From Komagataeibacter melomenusus (GTDB lineage Bacteria > Pseudomonadota > Alphaproteobacteria > Acetobacterales > Acetobacteraceae): DNA of 64,000 nt. The position numbers were made by a program, and so were the translations under genes. The first letter of the stretch is position 1; each line of letters opens with the position of its first letter. The stretch is taken from assembly GCF_013155395.1 (NCBI RefSeq), contig NZ_JABJWC010000012.1, positions 1-64,000 on the forward strand. Direction: 5' to 3'. Below, in pieces: positions 63,962 through 64,000 of the stretch. The notes beneath the pieces were generated by a model that searched no databases, was not told where the DNA came from, and worked only from the letters and a program-made list of their open reading frames with translations.

Positions 63962-64000
63962 ATGCGCGGAAACTGCATGAATTTAAGTATTGGTATAATT

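Noticed and set aside
1-64000. tRNA, rRNA, CRISPR array or prophage
   Set aside because: No cloverleaf, ribosomal, repeat-spacer or phage structural sequence was recognised by eye; a dedicated search could still find a missed tRNA.

Overview
The window looks like chromosomal DNA of an acetic acid bacterium, most likely Komagataeibacter or a close relative. This is inferred from high GC, an exopolysaccharide locus ending in rmlC and rmlD, Acetobacteraceae-type TonB-dependent receptors, a Hint-domain exoprotein and a recurring GCCGCC/GGCGGC palindromic intergenic repeat. No rRNA, tRNA or CRISPR array was recognised.

Layout. (1) 1-7960: end of an exopolysaccharide locus with a polytopic candidate polymerase, a secreted GH5 glycanase, rmlC, rmlD, a possible glycosyltransferase, a DegT/StrS sugar aminotransferase and an FAD oxidoreductase. 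(2) 8029-12156: a minus-strand sugar operon (xylulokinase, secreted SMP-30/royal-jelly-type protein, sugar porter). (3) 12439-16779: acetoin dehydrogenase acoA-acoB-acoC with a divergent AcoR-like regulator that lacks the AAA+ domain. (4) 16788-24718: six tightly coupled minus-strand genes (SWIM zinc finger, DUF5691, MoxR ATPase, DUF5682, VWA, orphan), a relative of the uncharacterised E. coli yehLMPQ genes. (5) 24937-28371: msrP-msrQ, a small cysteine-rich CWC protein and an NCS1 permease. (6) 28773-35646: an iron module with tonB, exbD and exbB opposite a siderophore receptor, Sel1 protein, DUF4405 membrane protein and PiuC-like dioxygenase, with two Fur-box-like sites between. (7) 35692-38048: an AT-rich orphan and a SulP transporter. 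(8) 38115-43959: GntR regulator, Asp/Glu racemase-like protein, TonB-dependent receptor and NCS1 permease.

(9) 43922-48978: a 5,057-bp low-GC insertion with perfect 18-bp terminal inverted repeats and a TAA target duplication. It carries one IS5-type transposase plus passenger genes: a HEPN candidate, two secreted proteins, a membrane protein, an AT-rich orphan and two overlapping small ORFs. It interrupts the last codons of the second NCS1 gene and splits that gene's stop from its terminator. (10) 49115-53808: Hint exoprotein, DUF72 protein and DHA2 drug exporter. (11) 53902-63762: one long minus-strand set (TonB receptor, DUF3311 protein, two amidases, aldehyde dehydrogenase, APH-like kinase, M20 N-carbamoyl hydrolase) that looks like uptake and breakdown of an amide or ureide.

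Regions 8 and 11 probably act together: both contain related TonB receptors and enzymes for C-N compounds. A palindrome, TTGT-N2-ACAA, with identical spacing to two promoters, is the likely operator for the GntR protein. The strongest candidates for new biology are the 5-kb transposon and the six-gene MoxR/VWA cluster.
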